Notes: generated by a model from the sequence alone, not told the origin. A stretch of 64,000 nucleotides of DNA from Luteimonas sp. JM171 (GCF_001717465.1 NZ_CP017074.1:1516873-1580872), one strand, 5' to 3'. Counted from the stretch's first letter, positions 16,951 through 26,483 are shown. Numbers and translations: made by a program.

Positions 16951-17644
16951 GGAACCTCCTGGCTGGGAAATGTGCCAGAAAGTTCTACTTCTGAGGACTC
17001 TACCTAGAGGGGAAGCTTACGTATCGAGTGTACAAAGCTATGAAGCTCAACCTGCGACGCGCCGCCCGGCGCCGGCTGCCCAAGCGCGAGCGGGTGCCGC
17101 TGTACGTCCCGCGGCTGCCCGACACCGTCTGGTCGGCGGATTTCATGTCCGACGCCTTGGCCTGCGGGCGACGGTTCCGGACCTTCAACGTGGTCGACGA
17201 CTTCAACCGCGAGGCACTGCATATCGAGGTCGACACGTCGATCAACTCCACCCGCCTGGTCCGGATCTTCGAGCAGCTCAAGCGCGATCACGGCCTGCCG
17301 CAGGTGTTGCGCACCGACAACGGTCCCGAATTCCTGGGCGAGACCTTCATTCAGTGGGCCAAGGCCAACGCCATGGCCATCCAATACATCCAGCCCGGCA
17401 AGCCCAACCAGAACGCCTACATCGAGCGCTTCAACCGGACCTTCCGAGAGGAGGTCCTGGACCAGCACCTGTTCGCACGCCTCGATGATGTCCGCGAAGC
17501 GGCGTACTGGTGGATGCTCGAGTACAACGAAGTGCGACCCCATGAATCGCTGGGCAATCTGACGCCCAGCGAATACCGTCAAGAACGCACCGGAGGTTCT
17601 ACTTTTGAACTCTGTGCTTGACGGGGAAGCTTACGATTACAGGT

Positions 17645-17718
17645 GGACGCCCACAGAATACCGTCACCTCCGCGCCGGAGGTTCTATTTTTGAACTCTGT
17701 GCTTGACGGCAAGCTTCC
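17645..17718 (+). mobile_element. decayed right end of a third IS copy
   Basis: About 70 bases closely match the last bases of the IS just to the left, including GAATACCGTCA, CCGGAGGTTCTA and TGAACTCTGTGCTTGACGG, but with several substitutions and a damaged terminal repeat (GGCAAGCTTCC). It reads in the same orientation as the outer copy and abuts the stop of ugd. It shows an older IS event at this spot. Confidence 0.75.
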
Positions 17719-17722
17719 GGAG

Positions 17723-18889
17723 TCAGTCCGCACCAAATAGATCTCGGGTGTAGAGCTTGGCGAGCACATCCTCCAGCGCCGGATCAGCCCTGTTGGCGAC
17801 GATAACGTCACTTTGCCCTTTGAAATCTGCCAGGTCGCGGATCACTTTAGAGTGGTAGAACTCGTCCTCGGCGAGCTCTGGCTCGTAGACGACAACTTCC
17901 ACGCCTTTGGCTTTAATTCTCTTCATGATTCCTTGAATGCTCGACGTCCGGAAGTTGTCGGACCCTGCTTTCATGATCAATCGGTAAACGCCTACTTTCG
18001 AAGGATTGCGCTTCAAAATTTCTTGAGCAATAAAGTCTTTGCGCGTGGAGTTGGACTGAACAATTGCGTTGATTAGGTTCTGTGGGACGTCACGATAATT
18101 GGCGAGCAGCTGCTTCGTGTCCTTGGGAAGACAATACCCCCCATAGCCAAATGAAGGGTTGTTGTAGTGGTTTCCGATGCGCGGATCGAGGCACACGCCG
18201 TCGATGATGGCGCGAGTGTCGAGGTCATGCGCGACAGCATAGCTGTCCAGTTCATTGAAGTACGCCACTCTCATGGCGAGATACGTGTTTGCGAACAGCT
18301 TGATGGCTTCCGCCTCCGTGGATCCGGTCAACAAAACTGGAACATCTGCAGCGGCCGCCCCCTGCCGGAACAGGTCTGCAATTTTCTGGGCCCGATCTGA
18401 CCGTTCACCGATGATGATGCGGCTGGGATGAAGATTGTCGTGGAGCGCCAATCCTTCGCGCAGGAATTCGGGCGAGAAGAGGATGTTATCTGAATTCAGA
18501 CGCTCCCTTAGAGAGGAGGTATAACCGACAGGAATTGTGGACTTGATCACTATGACCAGGTCAGGGTTGATATCAAGAGCATTGCGAATCACGCCCTCTA
18601 CCGAGGAAGTATTGAAATAGTTGGTTTTTTCGTCGTAGTCGGTCGGCGTTGCGACGATGACCAACTCCGCATCTTCAAATGCCTCGCGCGGATCGGTAGT
18701 TGCGCGCAGATCCAAAGGCACATTCTTGAGGAAGTGCGTGATGTCGTCATCCTTGATGGGTGACTCCCTGCGATTGATCTTTTCAACCTTGTCCGCGTCG
18801 ATGTCGAGCGCGGTGACCTGGTTATGCTGGGCGAGCAGGACGGCATTGGAAAGTCCGACGTATCCCGTTCCGGCAATGGCTATCTTCAT
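17723..18889 (-). CDS. ugd: UDP-glucose 6-dehydrogenase
   Basis: This 388-residue enzyme, the same length as E. coli Ugd, should oxidise UDP-glucose twice to UDP-glucuronate with NAD. An N-terminal Rossmann motif GTGYVGLS is at residues 7-14. The catalytic cysteine is Cys253 in [10 protein letters not shown], and the substrate-binding [10 protein letters not shown] block lies near 137-146. It follows wecB after nine bases on the same strand. UDP-glucuronate would supply an acidic sugar to the glycan. UDP-ManNAc dehydrogenase (WecC) is a related alternative and is plausible beside wecB, but the short length favours Ugd. Confidence 0.85.
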   Translation of the reverse strand: MKIAIAGTGYVGLSNAVLLAQHNQVTALDIDADKVEKINRRESPIKDDDITHFLKNVPLDLRATTDPREAFEDAELVIVATPTDYDEKTNYFNTSSVEGVIRNALDINPDLVIVIKSTIPVGYTSSLRERLNSDNILFSPEFLREGLALHDNLHPSRIIIGERSDRAQKIADLFRQGAAAADVPVLLTGSTEAEAIKLFANTYLAMRVAYFNELDSYAVAHDLDTRAIIDGVCLDPRIGNHYNNPSFGYGGYCLPKDTKQLLANYRDVPQNLINAIVQSNSTRKDFIAQEILKRNPSKVGVYRLIMKAGSDNFRTSSIQGIMKRIKAKGVEVVVYEPELAEDEFYHSKVIRDLADFKGQSDVIVANRADPALEDVLAKLYTRDLFGAD

Positions 18890-18898
18890 TTGGAGGCT

Positions 18899-20074
18899 TC
18901 AGTCCGTGTTGTGGTGGGGCTGTGCCGAAGAGGCTCCGGCTCGCGACCTCAAAAAGCGCTGGATATGTTGCAGGATCCGATTGGCCGCGTGTCCGTCGCC
19001 ATACGGATTGCTTCTATTGGTCATCTCGGCCTGCGTGGGGGGAGATTCGAGCAGCCTTGCAGTAGCAGCCAGAATGTGGTCCGGATCGGTGCCGACCAGT
19101 AAGGCCGTTCCGGCTTCAACCGCCTCTGGACGCTCGCTGATGTCGCGCATTACGAGCACGGGCTTGCCGAGCGACGGCGCCTCTTCCTGAATTCCACCGG
19201 AGTCCGTGAGGATCAGGTTCGCCTGCGACATCAACCGAACGAAAGGAAGATAGTCCAGCGGCTCGATGAGGTGGAGGTTCGGCTGCCCGCCGAGCAAGCG
19301 TCGCACAGGCTCCTGCACGTTGGGGTTCAGATGCACCGGATAAACGATCTGGACGTCGCGAAGTTTCGCGATTCGCTCCAAGGCTTTGCAGATCCTAGAA
19401 AATCCTTCTCCGAAGCTTTCGCGCCGATGTCCGGTGACAAGTATCAGCCGGCGCGAGGGTTCCAAGAAAGGAAACGCGGCGTCCAGGTTCGCCGCCAGTG
19501 CCGGCTCGGTCTCGATCCGACGAACTACGTGCTGGAGAGCGTCGACAACCGTATTGCCCGTCACATGCACATCGCTGTGGTGAATGCCCTCCGAGACCAG
19601 ATTGGCGTGGGCGCGGGACGTCGGGGCGAAATGCAGCGAGGTTAGCGGAGCGACCAGCCTGCGGTTCATTTCCTCTGGCCACGGCGCGGCCATGTCACCG
19701 GTGCGCAGGCCTGCCTCCACATGGCCGACCGGCACGCGGGCATAGAAGGCTGCCATGGCGGTGGCGAGGGTAGTGCTGGTGTCGCCGTGTACAAGCACCA
19801 GGTCCGGTTTGCTCCCGGTGATGACCTCGGTCATGCCGGTAACGATGCGAGCAAAAAGATCCGGGAGTCCCTGGTTCGCCTGCATCAGGTTGAGGTCTTC
19901 ATCGGGAGAGATCCCGAAAAGATCCAGGACCTGGTCAAGCATGTGGCGGTGCTGGGCAGTCACCACCACCTGAGTCTCAATCTCAGGGGCGGCTTGCAGT
20001 GCCCGGATGACCGGCGCCATCTTGATGGCTTCCGGCCGCGTGCCGAAGACGACCATGACTCGCTTTGGGAGCAT
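18899..20074 (-). CDS. wecB: non-hydrolysing UDP-N-acetylglucosamine 2-epimerase
   Basis: This 391-residue GT-B-fold epimerase interconverts UDP-GlcNAc and UDP-ManNAc. Family blocks seen are VFGTRPEAIKMAPVI at the N-terminus, VHGDTSTT, HVEAGLRT with its Glu, LVTGHRRE and TDSGGIQEEAP. It lies between etfA and ugd, all on the minus strand. The product could be used directly or, if the neighbouring dehydrogenase acts on it, as UDP-ManNAcA. Confidence 0.9.
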   Translation of the reverse strand: MLPKRVMVVFGTRPEAIKMAPVIRALQAAPEIETQVVVTAQHRHMLDQVLDLFGISPDEDLNLMQANQGLPDLFARIVTGMTEVITGSKPDLVLVHGDTSTTLATAMAAFYARVPVGHVEAGLRTGDMAAPWPEEMNRRLVAPLTSLHFAPTSRAHANLVSEGIHHSDVHVTGNTVVDALQHVVRRIETEPALAANLDAAFPFLEPSRRLILVTGHRRESFGEGFSRICKALERIAKLRDVQIVYPVHLNPNVQEPVRRLLGGQPNLHLIEPLDYLPFVRLMSQANLILTDSGGIQEEAPSLGKPVLVMRDISERPEAVEAGTALLVGTDPDHILAATARLLESPPTQAEMTNRSNPYGDGHAANRILQHIQRFLRSRAGASSAQPHHNTD

Positions 20075-20103
20075 GACCCTTACTGAGGCAGGGGAAGCGG
20101 CGA

Positions 20104-21042
20104 TCAGAGCGCCGCTTCCAACTCCGGCAGAACTTTGAAGAGGTCTCCGACCAGCCCGATATCCGCAATCTCAAAGATCGCCGAATCCGGGTCCTTGTTG
20201 ATCGCCACAATCGTGCCGGCATCCTTGATGCCTGTCAGATGCTGGATCGCGCCCGAGATACCGATGGCGATATACAGCTCCGGCGCGATGATCTTGCCGG
20301 TCTGTCCCACCTGGAGCTCGTTGGGCACATAGCCTGCGTCCACGGCCGCGCGCGAGGCGCCGACGGCGGCGCCGATCTTGTCGGCGAAGTCGAAAATGAT
20401 CTTGAAGTTCTCTTCCGAGCCCACGCCGCGGCCGCCGGAGACCACGCGCTTGGCGCTTTGCAGGTCCGGGCGGTCGGTTGCGCCCGAAGCCAGATCGACA
20501 AAGCGGGTGTGGTTGGGCAGCTCGGCATCCACTCTTGCGGCTTCGATCTCCGCGCTGCCGCCGGTGCCGGCTTCACGCCACGAGGCGGTGCGCACGGTGG
20601 CCACCACGGTCTGGTCGGCGGGCGCCTCAACGGTGATCACGGCGTTGCCGGCGTAGATCGGCCGGGTGAAGACGTGGCTGGATTCCACCGTCATCACATC
20701 GGAAACCTGGGGCACGCCGAGCAGGGCGGCCACCACCGGCATCAGGTCCTTGCCGAAGGTGGTGGAGGGGCCGAAGACGTGGCTGTAGCCGTCGGCCAGC
20801 TTGGCCACCTGCGGGCCGAGGATCTGGGCAATCGGGTGCGCGTTGGCTTCGTTGGCCACGGTCAGCACCTTGCGCACGCCTTCGATCCTGGCGGCCTGGT
20901 CGGCGACGGCGGACGGATCGGCGGCCAGCACGGCGATGTCGATGGCTTCCGGGTTCAGGGCCTTCGCGGCGGCCACGCACTTGGCGGTGGAGCCGTTGAG
21001 CTGGCCATCCAGGTGTTCGGCAATGACAAGTACGTTGGACAT
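20104..21042 (-). CDS. etfA: electron transfer flavoprotein, alpha subunit
   Basis: This 312-residue protein carries the FAD-binding C-terminal ETF domain with VVSGGRGVGS, QVGQTGKIIAP, GISGAIQH and AINKDPDSAIF in order. With EtfB it passes electrons from acyl-CoA and other dehydrogenases to ETF-QO, which is also encoded in this window. Its ATG shares one base with the etfB stop. In Xanthomonas this gene forms the right border of the O-antigen locus. Confidence 0.93.
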   Translation of the reverse strand: MSNVLVIAEHLDGQLNGSTAKCVAAAKALNPEAIDIAVLAADPSAVADQAARIEGVRKVLTVANEANAHPIAQILGPQVAKLADGYSHVFGPSTTFGKDLMPVVAALLGVPQVSDVMTVESSHVFTRPIYAGNAVITVEAPADQTVVATVRTASWREAGTGGSAEIEAARVDAELPNHTRFVDLASGATDRPDLQSAKRVVSGGRGVGSEENFKIIFDFADKIGAAVGASRAAVDAGYVPNELQVGQTGKIIAPELYIAIGISGAIQHLTGIKDAGTIVAINKDPDSAIFEIADIGLVGDLFKVLPELEAAL

Positions 21043-21794
21043 CAGAGCAACCCCTTTTCCTTGAGCATCGAGAGCAGTTCGGCGGCGTCGTTGACCATCA
21101 CGCCCTTGCTGCGCTTGGGCGGCGGGGCGTAGTGGGTGGTCTTGAGGCCCTGGCCGGTTTCAACGCCCAGATCGGCGAAGGCGATGGTCTCCAGCGGCTT
21201 GCTCTTGGCCTTCATGATGTCCGGCAGCTTGATGAAGCGCGGCTCGTTCAGGCGCAGGTCGGTGGTCACCACTGCAGGCAGGTCCACTTCGATCGTCTCC
21301 AGGCCCGCGTCCACTTCGCGGGTGACGGTCGCCTTGGCCTTGTCGTCGCCAATCACCAGCTTGCTGGCGAAAGTGGCCTGGGGGCGGCCCCACAGGGTGG
21401 CCAGCATCTGGCCGGTCTGGTTGGCATCGTCGTCGATCGCCTGCTTGCCCAGGATCACCAGGTCCGGCTGCTCCTTCTCGATCAGCTTGAGGAAGGTGCG
21501 CGCGGCGGTGAGCGGCTGGATTTCCTCGTCGGCAACCACGTGGATGGCGCGGTTGGCACCCATGGCCAGGCCGTTGCGCAGGTGCGCCTGGGCGTTGGCG
21601 GGGGCGATGGTAGCCACCACCACCTCGGTGGCGGTGCCGGCGTCGCGCAAGCGCAGGGCTTCTTCCAGCGCGATCTCATCGAACGGGTTGGGGGAGAGCT
21701 TGACGCCTTCGGTGACGACGCCGGAGCCATCCGGCTTCACCTGGATGCGGACATTGAAGTCCACCACGCGCTTGTAGCCGACGAGGATCTTCAT
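21042..21794 (-). CDS. etfB: electron transfer flavoprotein, beta subunit
   Basis: This 250-residue protein begins with MKILVGYKRVVDFNVRI. It carries the ETF beta signature around VTTDLRLNEPRFIKLPDIMKAKSKP, with its conserved arginine and lysines, and an AMP-binding region near ILGKQAIDDDANQTGQ. It is the first gene of the etfBA unit. Length and motifs are normal. Confidence 0.93.
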   Translation of the reverse strand: MKILVGYKRVVDFNVRIQVKPDGSGVVTEGVKLSPNPFDEIALEEALRLRDAGTATEVVVATIAPANAQAHLRNGLAMGANRAIHVVADEEIQPLTAARTFLKLIEKEQPDLVILGKQAIDDDANQTGQMLATLWGRPQATFASKLVIGDDKAKATVTREVDAGLETIEVDLPAVVTTDLRLNEPRFIKLPDIMKAKSKPLETIAFADLGVETGQGLKTTHYAPPPKRSKGVMVNDAAELLSMLKEKGLL

Positions 21795-21857
21795 CGTTCG
21801 GGAGTTCCTTCTATTTGGGGCCCGGCGGGCTGGCTGCCGGGGCGGGGCCAGACGCCA

Positions 21858-21863
21858 ATTCTA
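21858..21863 (-). promoter_or_regulatory. possible -10 box of etfBA
   Basis: On the minus strand the hexamer TAGAAT lies 64 bases upstream of the etfB ATG. It is the same hexamer seen before metB. No -35 box is evident. Confidence 0.3.
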
Positions 21864-21904
21864 ACTGCCCGGGCTGGGGCGGGGTACTTCTGAGACGATG
21901 TGGT

Positions 21905-22602
21905 TCAGGAGTAGCCGAGATCCGCGCGCAGGCGGGCGAGCCGCTCCGATGCTTCCCCGAGCAGTTCACGGGGTATCGCAGTTGTGGGGCCCTGATAGAC
22001 GTTGCTGAGGCGTTGGCCGCTGCTGCGCTGGGATTCACGGGAGTACTGGGCGGCGATCTCCTCCAGCCGCCATGGCTCTGTTGAACGGTCGATGCTTCTC
22101 AGCACGCGGGCGAGCTCTTCCGCCGGCAGCACTAGAAAGGACTCGTAGCGGATGATGGTCGACGGCTTCCGGCGCAGGGCTGAACGGTAGAACTTTTCCG
22201 CCATGGCCGCGTTCTTTTCGAAGTTCGCGCTGTCATCGGCGGTGGGCGCGACGTGGCGGCGCAGGTTGGGCTTGCGGAATGTCCGGGGCATGACGACGTC
22301 GACCGGATCGCGGATCAGCAGCACAGGTTGCGCCCGGCTGCCCGCCAGGTCGTGGGGGCTCCAGCTGTGGGCGGAGTTGATCAGGATGTCGTCATCGCCG
22401 GGCGTGGCGGGCGTTTCCATGTGGATCTGGTGCAGCCCGTCCAGGAAGCATGCGCGTTCAAGCTCCTCCCACCCGGACAGGCGCTCACGATAACAGTCGG
22501 CACGTAGACTTCGCCGCAGGCGCGGATGCCGGGGAGTGAGGCCAGCATGGGTTCGACCCAATGGGAGGCCGAACTGCTGCAGTTGATCAGGAACAGCGTC
22601 AA
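21905..22602 (-). pseudogene. sulfotransferase, broken by a one-base frameshift
   Basis: From a TTG at 22602 the minus strand reads TLFLINCSSSASHWVEPMLA and ends the good sequence at GEVYVP near 22500. The family-like sequence continues in another frame with DCYRERLSGWEELERACF down to the stop at 21905. Inserting one base in the string GTGCC|GACTG would restore VPDCYRERL. The distal part has an LLIRDPVDVVMPR block that looks like the 3'-phosphate-binding site and a late QRSSGQRLSNVYQGP segment. Either the gene is dead or the base is a sequencing error. It lies next to cysQ on the other strand, which fits PAPS chemistry. Confidence 0.65.
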
Positions 22603-22641
22603 CGCGCCGGCAGACTGGCGCCGATGCGCGGCTGCACCGAT

Positions 22642-22794
22642 TCACTCCACGAGTTGCCCGGTGGAAACCTGCAGCCGCGCGCACCGTTGCTGGACCTTGT
22701 CATCGAGCTTGCGAGCCTGCAGCGGCCTGTCGGCCGGCCACAACGACGCCGCGTTGGCGGCGTAACCGGGCAGGAGGTCCAACCAGGAGGCCAT
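22642..22794 (-). CDS. possible 50-residue protein or detached N-terminus of the sulfotransferase
   Basis: An ATG at 22794 opens a short frame beginning MASWLDLLPGYAANAASLW and ending STGQLVE just upstream of the frameshifted sulfotransferase, in the same frame as its first half. An alternative frame over the 3' end reads SVQPRIGASLPAR and stops by overlapping the TTG start. The protein-like composition suggests real coding, possibly with another frameshift. It has no recognised domain and no good ribosome-binding site. Confidence 0.3.
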   Translation of the reverse strand: MASWLDLLPGYAANAASLWPADRPLQARKLDDKVQQRCARLQVSTGQLVE

Positions 22795-22923
22795 GTGGCG
22801 AGCCTGCAGCAGCGGGTGCGGTACTCTAATCCCAAGCGTCCGCGCGCGTCCACGTGTGGTTACGCCGGCCAACATGGGATAATTACCCGTTCCGCCCGCG
22901 AGCGTACCGACCCGGAGCCCGGC

Positions 22924-23697
22924 TTGACCCAATCCGCATTGCCGTCGAACGTCGAAGAATTCACCGCCCTGGTCCGGGAGGCCGGTCGCGTGGTCATGGA
23001 CGTCTATTCAACCGATTTCGAGGTCCGTGGGAAGGTCGACCAATCCCCGGTGACAGAAGCCGATGAGCGGGCCGAGCGGGTCATCCTCGAGGGGCTGGAG
23101 AGGCTTTCCGCGGGGATCCCGGTGATCTCCGAGGAGGCCGCCTCGCAGGGCGTGCAGGTGGCGGCGGGCGAACTGTTCTGGCTGGTCGATCCGCTGGACG
23201 GCACGAAGGAGTTCGTCGGCCGCAACGGCGAGTTCACGGTGAACCTGGCCCTGGTCCATCACGGTCGCCCGGTATTCGGCCTGGTGCTGGCGCCGGCCCT
23301 TGGTCGCCTCTACGGTGGCGGCGAGGGCGTGCCGGCCTTCGTCGAGGACGGGTCTGGACGCAAGCCCATCGCGGTGCGTACGGTGCCCGACGAAGGCCTG
23401 ACTGTGGTATCCAGTCGCTCGCATGGCGATCCCGCCGCGCTGGAGGCCTTCCTCGCCGGCCGCCGGGTGGCGCGCCAGATTGCCGCCGGCTCATCGCTGA
23501 AGTTGTGCTTGGTGGCGGAAGGCAAGGCCGATCTGTATGTCCGCCTGGGCCGCACCATGGAGTGGGACATCGCTGCCGGGCACGCGGTGCTGGCCGCTGC
23601 CGGCGGAAGTGTGTTGCGGGCGCATGACCGGGCGCCGCTGCGCTACGGCAAAGCTGGTCTCGACAACCCCCACTTCTTTGCGCAGGGCGCGGCGTAG
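22924..23697 (+). CDS. cysQ: 3'(2'),5'-bisphosphate nucleotidase
   Basis: This 257-residue inositol-monophosphatase-fold enzyme should remove the 3'-phosphate of PAP, the by-product of sulfotransferase and PAPS reductase reactions. The TTG at 22924 gives the usual length; the long frame upstream is antisense to the sulfotransferase remnant. Metal ligands are in ISEEAAS, in LVDPLDGTKEF (the DPxDGT signature) and in EWDIAAGHAVL near the C-terminus. It heads a run with a sulfate-type permease, cysD and cysNC. Confidence 0.88.
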   Translation: MTQSALPSNVEEFTALVREAGRVVMDVYSTDFEVRGKVDQSPVTEADERAERVILEGLERLSAGIPVISEEAASQGVQVAAGELFWLVDPLDGTKEFVGRNGEFTVNLALVHHGRPVFGLVLAPALGRLYGGGEGVPAFVEDGSGRKPIAVRTVPDEGLTVVSSRSHGDPAALEAFLAGRRVARQIAAGSSLKLCLVAEGKADLYVRLGRTMEWDIAAGHAVLAAAGGSVLRAHDRAPLRYGKAGLDNPHFFAQGAA

Positions 23698-23735
23698 CGC
23701 GCCGCAGCCGGAAGCGGATCGCGGGCACTCAAGGC

Positions 23736-25517
23736 GTGGCCTTGATCGTGGATATCAGCTGGCAGGGCTGGTTCACCATCGCTGTGGTTGCGGCGACGCT
23801 TGCGATGCTGTTGTGGGAACGCTTTACGCCAGATCGCGTGTTAATAGCGGCGGCGGGCGCCCTCATGGTCACAGGTGTGCTGACGCCGGTCGAGGCGCTG
23901 TCGGGGTTCTGGAACCCAGGGGTGCTGACCGTCGCCGTGCTGTTCGTGCTGGTGGCCGCACTCAGGACCACGGGCGCCATCCGCTGGATCGGTGACTGGA
24001 TGCTTGGCCGCTCCAACAGCACCGCCAGGACCCAAACACGCCTGATCGCGATCTCCGGGCCTCTCAGCGCCTTTGTCAACAACACGCCGATCGTCGCCAC
24101 CGTAACGGCGGCAGTGGAGCACTGGAGCCGCCGCTCCGGAGTTCCCCCCTCACACCTGCTGCTGCCGATGAATTACGCCACGATTCTCGGTGGCATGACC
24201 ACGTTGTTGGGAACCAGCACCAACCTGATCGTCGCCGGACTGGTGGCAGCGGCGGGGCTGCCGGCCTTGGGCATGTTCGCCCCGCTCGGGGTCGGTTTGG
24301 CGGTGATGGCGGCAGGCTTCCTGTATCTGTTGACGGTCGGGGGTTGGCTGCTTCCGGAGCGACAATCGGTCTTCCAACAAGCCGCGGGCGTGCACGAGTA
24401 CGCGGTGGAAATGTTGGTCGAGGCCGACGGCCCCGTGTCGGGGAAGACCATTGCCGGGGCTGGGCTGCGGCAGCTCGCAGGATCCTATCTGGTCGAGCTG
24501 CACCGGAAGGGCCACGCCTATCCTGCCGTTTCCCCGGATATGCGCCTGCAAGATGCGGACCGGCTGGTGTTCATCGGCGGCACCAACGCGATCGCCGAGC
24601 TGCGCGCGATCCCGGGCCTGCGGCCGGCCACTGACCAGTTGTTCAAGCTGACAGGTGACGGCGAGCGGAAGCTGGTCGAGGTGGTGCTGTCGGCATACAA
24701 CCCCGCGGTCGGGCGCACCCTGGTCCAGTGCGGGTTCCGCAGGCGCTACAACGCCGCGGTCCTGGCCATTTCCCGACGCGGGCAGCGCTTGCACCACAAA
24801 CCCGGCGCCGTGGAACTCCAGGCCGGCGACACTCTGCTGGTGGAAACCGACGACGAGTTCGCCACGCGCCACGGCAACTCCAGCGACTTTCTGGTGGTCA
24901 CCGAAATCGGTACCCCGCCTCGGGTCGATCGTAGGCGCGCGACCGCCACGCTCGGCATCCTGGCGCTGATGGTCCTGGCCAACACGGTTCTTGGGGTCCC
25001 GATCCTGTGGTCGGCGGTGGCCGCGGCGGCGGCCGTGCTGGTGGCCAATTGTGTCGGCTTCCGCGAGCTGCGGGACAGCCTGGACCTGCGGTTGATTACG
25101 GTCATTGCCTGTTCGTTCGCGCTGGGAGCGGCCATCGACAAGACTGGCGTCGCCGACATGGTTGCCGGCGCGCTGGGTACCTGGGCGAAGGCGGACCCGT
25201 TCTGGACGCTCGTATTCCTCTACGTGGTCACGGTACTCTTCACAGAGCTCCTGACGAACAACGCGGCCGCGGTGCTGATGTTCCCGATCGGGCTGGCCGC
25301 GGCGCAGCAGCTGGGCGTGGACCCGATGCCGTTTGTGATGACGGTGATGATCGGGGCCTCGGCGGGCTTCATGAGTCCGATCGGCTACCAGACCAACCTG
25401 ATGATTTACGGCCCCGGCGGCTACCGGTTTACCGACTACGTACGGGTTGGGGCGCCGCTGTCGCTCGTGGTGGGCATGGCCGCAATGTGGGCCATTCCAC
25501 GCTTTTGGCCGTTCTAG
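23736..25517 (+). CDS. SLC13-family anion permease with two TrkA-C domains
   Basis: This 593-residue membrane protein starts with GTG. Several hydrophobic segments precede residue 210 and more follow residue 390, with family helical-hairpin signatures FVNNTPIVA and LLTNNAAAVLMFP. Between them lie two RCK_C/TrkA-C-like regions (about 215-295 and 300-385). This layout fits the divalent anion:sodium symporter branch that includes sulfate permeases such as SAC1/SLT-like proteins. Its position between cysQ and cysD points to sulfate uptake for PAPS synthesis. The substrate is inferred from context. Confidence 0.8.
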   Translation: MALIVDISWQGWFTIAVVAATLAMLLWERFTPDRVLIAAAGALMVTGVLTPVEALSGFWNPGVLTVAVLFVLVAALRTTGAIRWIGDWMLGRSNSTARTQTRLIAISGPLSAFVNNTPIVATVTAAVEHWSRRSGVPPSHLLLPMNYATILGGMTTLLGTSTNLIVAGLVAAAGLPALGMFAPLGVGLAVMAAGFLYLLTVGGWLLPERQSVFQQAAGVHEYAVEMLVEADGPVSGKTIAGAGLRQLAGSYLVELHRKGHAYPAVSPDMRLQDADRLVFIGGTNAIAELRAIPGLRPATDQLFKLTGDGERKLVEVVLSAYNPAVGRTLVQCGFRRRYNAAVLAISRRGQRLHHKPGAVELQAGDTLLVETDDEFATRHGNSSDFLVVTEIGTPPRVDRRRATATLGILALMVLANTVLGVPILWSAVAAAAAVLVANCVGFRELRDSLDLRLITVIACSFALGAAIDKTGVADMVAGALGTWAKADPFWTLVFLYVVTVLFTELLTNNAAAVLMFPIGLAAAQQLGVDPMPFVMTVMIGASAGFMSPIGYQTNLMIYGPGGYRFTDYVRVGAPLSLVVGMAAMWAIPRFWPF

Positions 25518-25571
25518 CAAACAGGCATAATGTCCAGCTTCTCCCCCCGTCTCCGCGGAGCCGCGCCGCCC

Positions 25572-26483
25572 ATGCTGGAACCTGAAGTGCTGTCCCACCT
25601 TGACCGGCTGGAGGCGGAAAGCATCCACATCCTGCGCGAGGTCGCCGCCGAGTTCCAGAATCCCGTGATGATGTATTCGGTGGGCAAGGACAGCTCCGTG
25701 CTTCTGCACCTGCTGGTGAAGGCGTTCTACCCGGCGCGTCCCCCGATTCCGCTGCTACACGTGAATACCGGCTGGAAATTCGGCGAGATGATCGCTTTCC
25801 GGGACCGGCGGGCGTCGGAAACAGGAGTGGAGTTGCGTACCCACATGAATCCGGAGGGCGTGGCCCGTGGCATCGGTCCAATCAGCCACGGCGCCACCGT
25901 GCACACCGACGTGATGAAGACCCAGGCGCTGAAACAGGCGCTGGACAAGTGGGCGTTCGACGCAGCCATCGGTGGCGCGCGCCGCGACGAAGAGAAGTCC
26001 CGTGCCAAGGAGCGAATCTTCAGCTTCCGCAGCGCGCAGCACCGCTGGGATCCGAAGAACCAGCGTCCCGAACTGTGGAACCTCTACAACACCCGGATTC
26101 ACAAAGGCGAGTCGGTGCGCGTTTTCCCGATTTCCAACTGGACTGAGCTGGACGTGTGGCTCTACATCTTCCGTGAGAAGATCCCCGTGCCGTCGCTGTA
26201 CTTTGCCAGGGAGCGCCCGGTGGTTGAGCGGGAGGGAGCGCTGATCATGGTCGACGACGACCGTCTTCACCTGCTGCCCGGTGAAGAGGTGCAGACGAAG
26301 AAGGTCCGCTTCCGCACCCTAGGTTGCTATCCGCTGACCGGTGCGATCGAGTCGGAGGCGGAGACCCTGGAGGACATCATCGCTGAGATGCTGGTGTCGA
26401 CCACCTCCGAGCGCCAGGGCCGGGTGATCGACCATGATCCCTCCGCGTCGATGGAGAAGAAAAAGCAGGAGGGCTACTTCTGA
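25572..26483 (+). CDS. cysD: sulfate adenylyltransferase subunit 2 (copy 1)
   Basis: This 303-residue enzyme forms adenylylsulfate from ATP and sulfate together with CysN. The PP-loop is YSVGKDSSV near residue 40. Further conserved blocks are [16 protein letters not shown] and [12 protein letters not shown]. The ATG at 25572 gives the usual CysD length and has GGAG upstream; an ATG at 25530 adds 14 unconserved residues and falls in a possible -10 box (CATAAT, 25526-25531). The stop overlaps the cysNC start. A second copy lies at 48.3 kb. Confidence 0.92.
   Translation: MLEPEVLSHLDRLEAESIHILREVAAEFQNPVMMYSVGKDSSVLLHLLVKAFYPARPPIPLLHVNTGWKFGEMIAFRDRRASETGVELRTHMNPEGVARGIGPISHGATVHTDVMKTQALKQALDKWAFDAAIGGARRDEEKSRAKERIFSFRSAQHRWDPKNQRPELWNLYNTRIHKGESVRVFPISNWTELDVWLYIFREKIPVPSLYFARERPVVEREGALIMVDDDRLHLLPGEEVQTKKVRFRTLGCYPLTGAIESEAETLEDIIAEMLVSTTSERQGRVIDHDPSASMEKKKQEGYF

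Larger units (their letters stand above)
15822..17021 (-). mobile_element. IS3-family (IS407 group) element, inner copy
   Basis: This is a complete 1200-bp copy in the opposite orientation to its host copy. It is flanked by a 4-base direct repeat TATC at 15818-15821 and 17022-17025, the duplication length typical of the IS407 group. Its ends are the inverted repeats CGTAAGCTTCCCC. Both open reading frames are intact, so it may still be mobile. Confidence 0.93.
15557..17621 (+). pseudogene. IS3-family transposase OrfB, interrupted by the inner IS copy
   Basis: The reading frame runs from the A7 frameshift site to codon IY at 15820, where the second IS is inserted, and resumes at 17022 with RVYKAMKLNLRR. 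The distal part keeps the catalytic DDE residues in ADFMSD, RTDNGPEF and YIERFNRTFREE. Deleting the inserted 1200 bp plus the TATC duplication restores a continuous frame, so the gene was intact before the insertion. Confidence 0.88.
15232..17635 (+). mobile_element. IS3-family (IS407 group) element, outer copy, split by a second copy
   Basis: The element begins and ends with CGTAAGCTTCCCC as inverted repeats and reads left to right. Removing the inner insertion (1200 bp) and one copy of its 4-base duplication leaves exactly 1200 bp. The flanks are AGGG on the left and ATTA on the right, so there is no target duplication. The two ends may therefore not come from one insertion, or the region has recombined. 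It carries orfA and a broken orfB. Confidence 0.9.

Noticed and set aside
22561..22923. upstream extension of the cysQ frame
   Set aside because: It is antisense to the frameshifted sulfotransferase and has no similarity to the nucleotidase family; a TTG at 22924 gives the usual length.
24150..25709. 519-residue open frame antisense to the SLC13 permease
   Set aside because: It is rich in Arg, Gln, His and Gly and mirrors codons of the real membrane protein.
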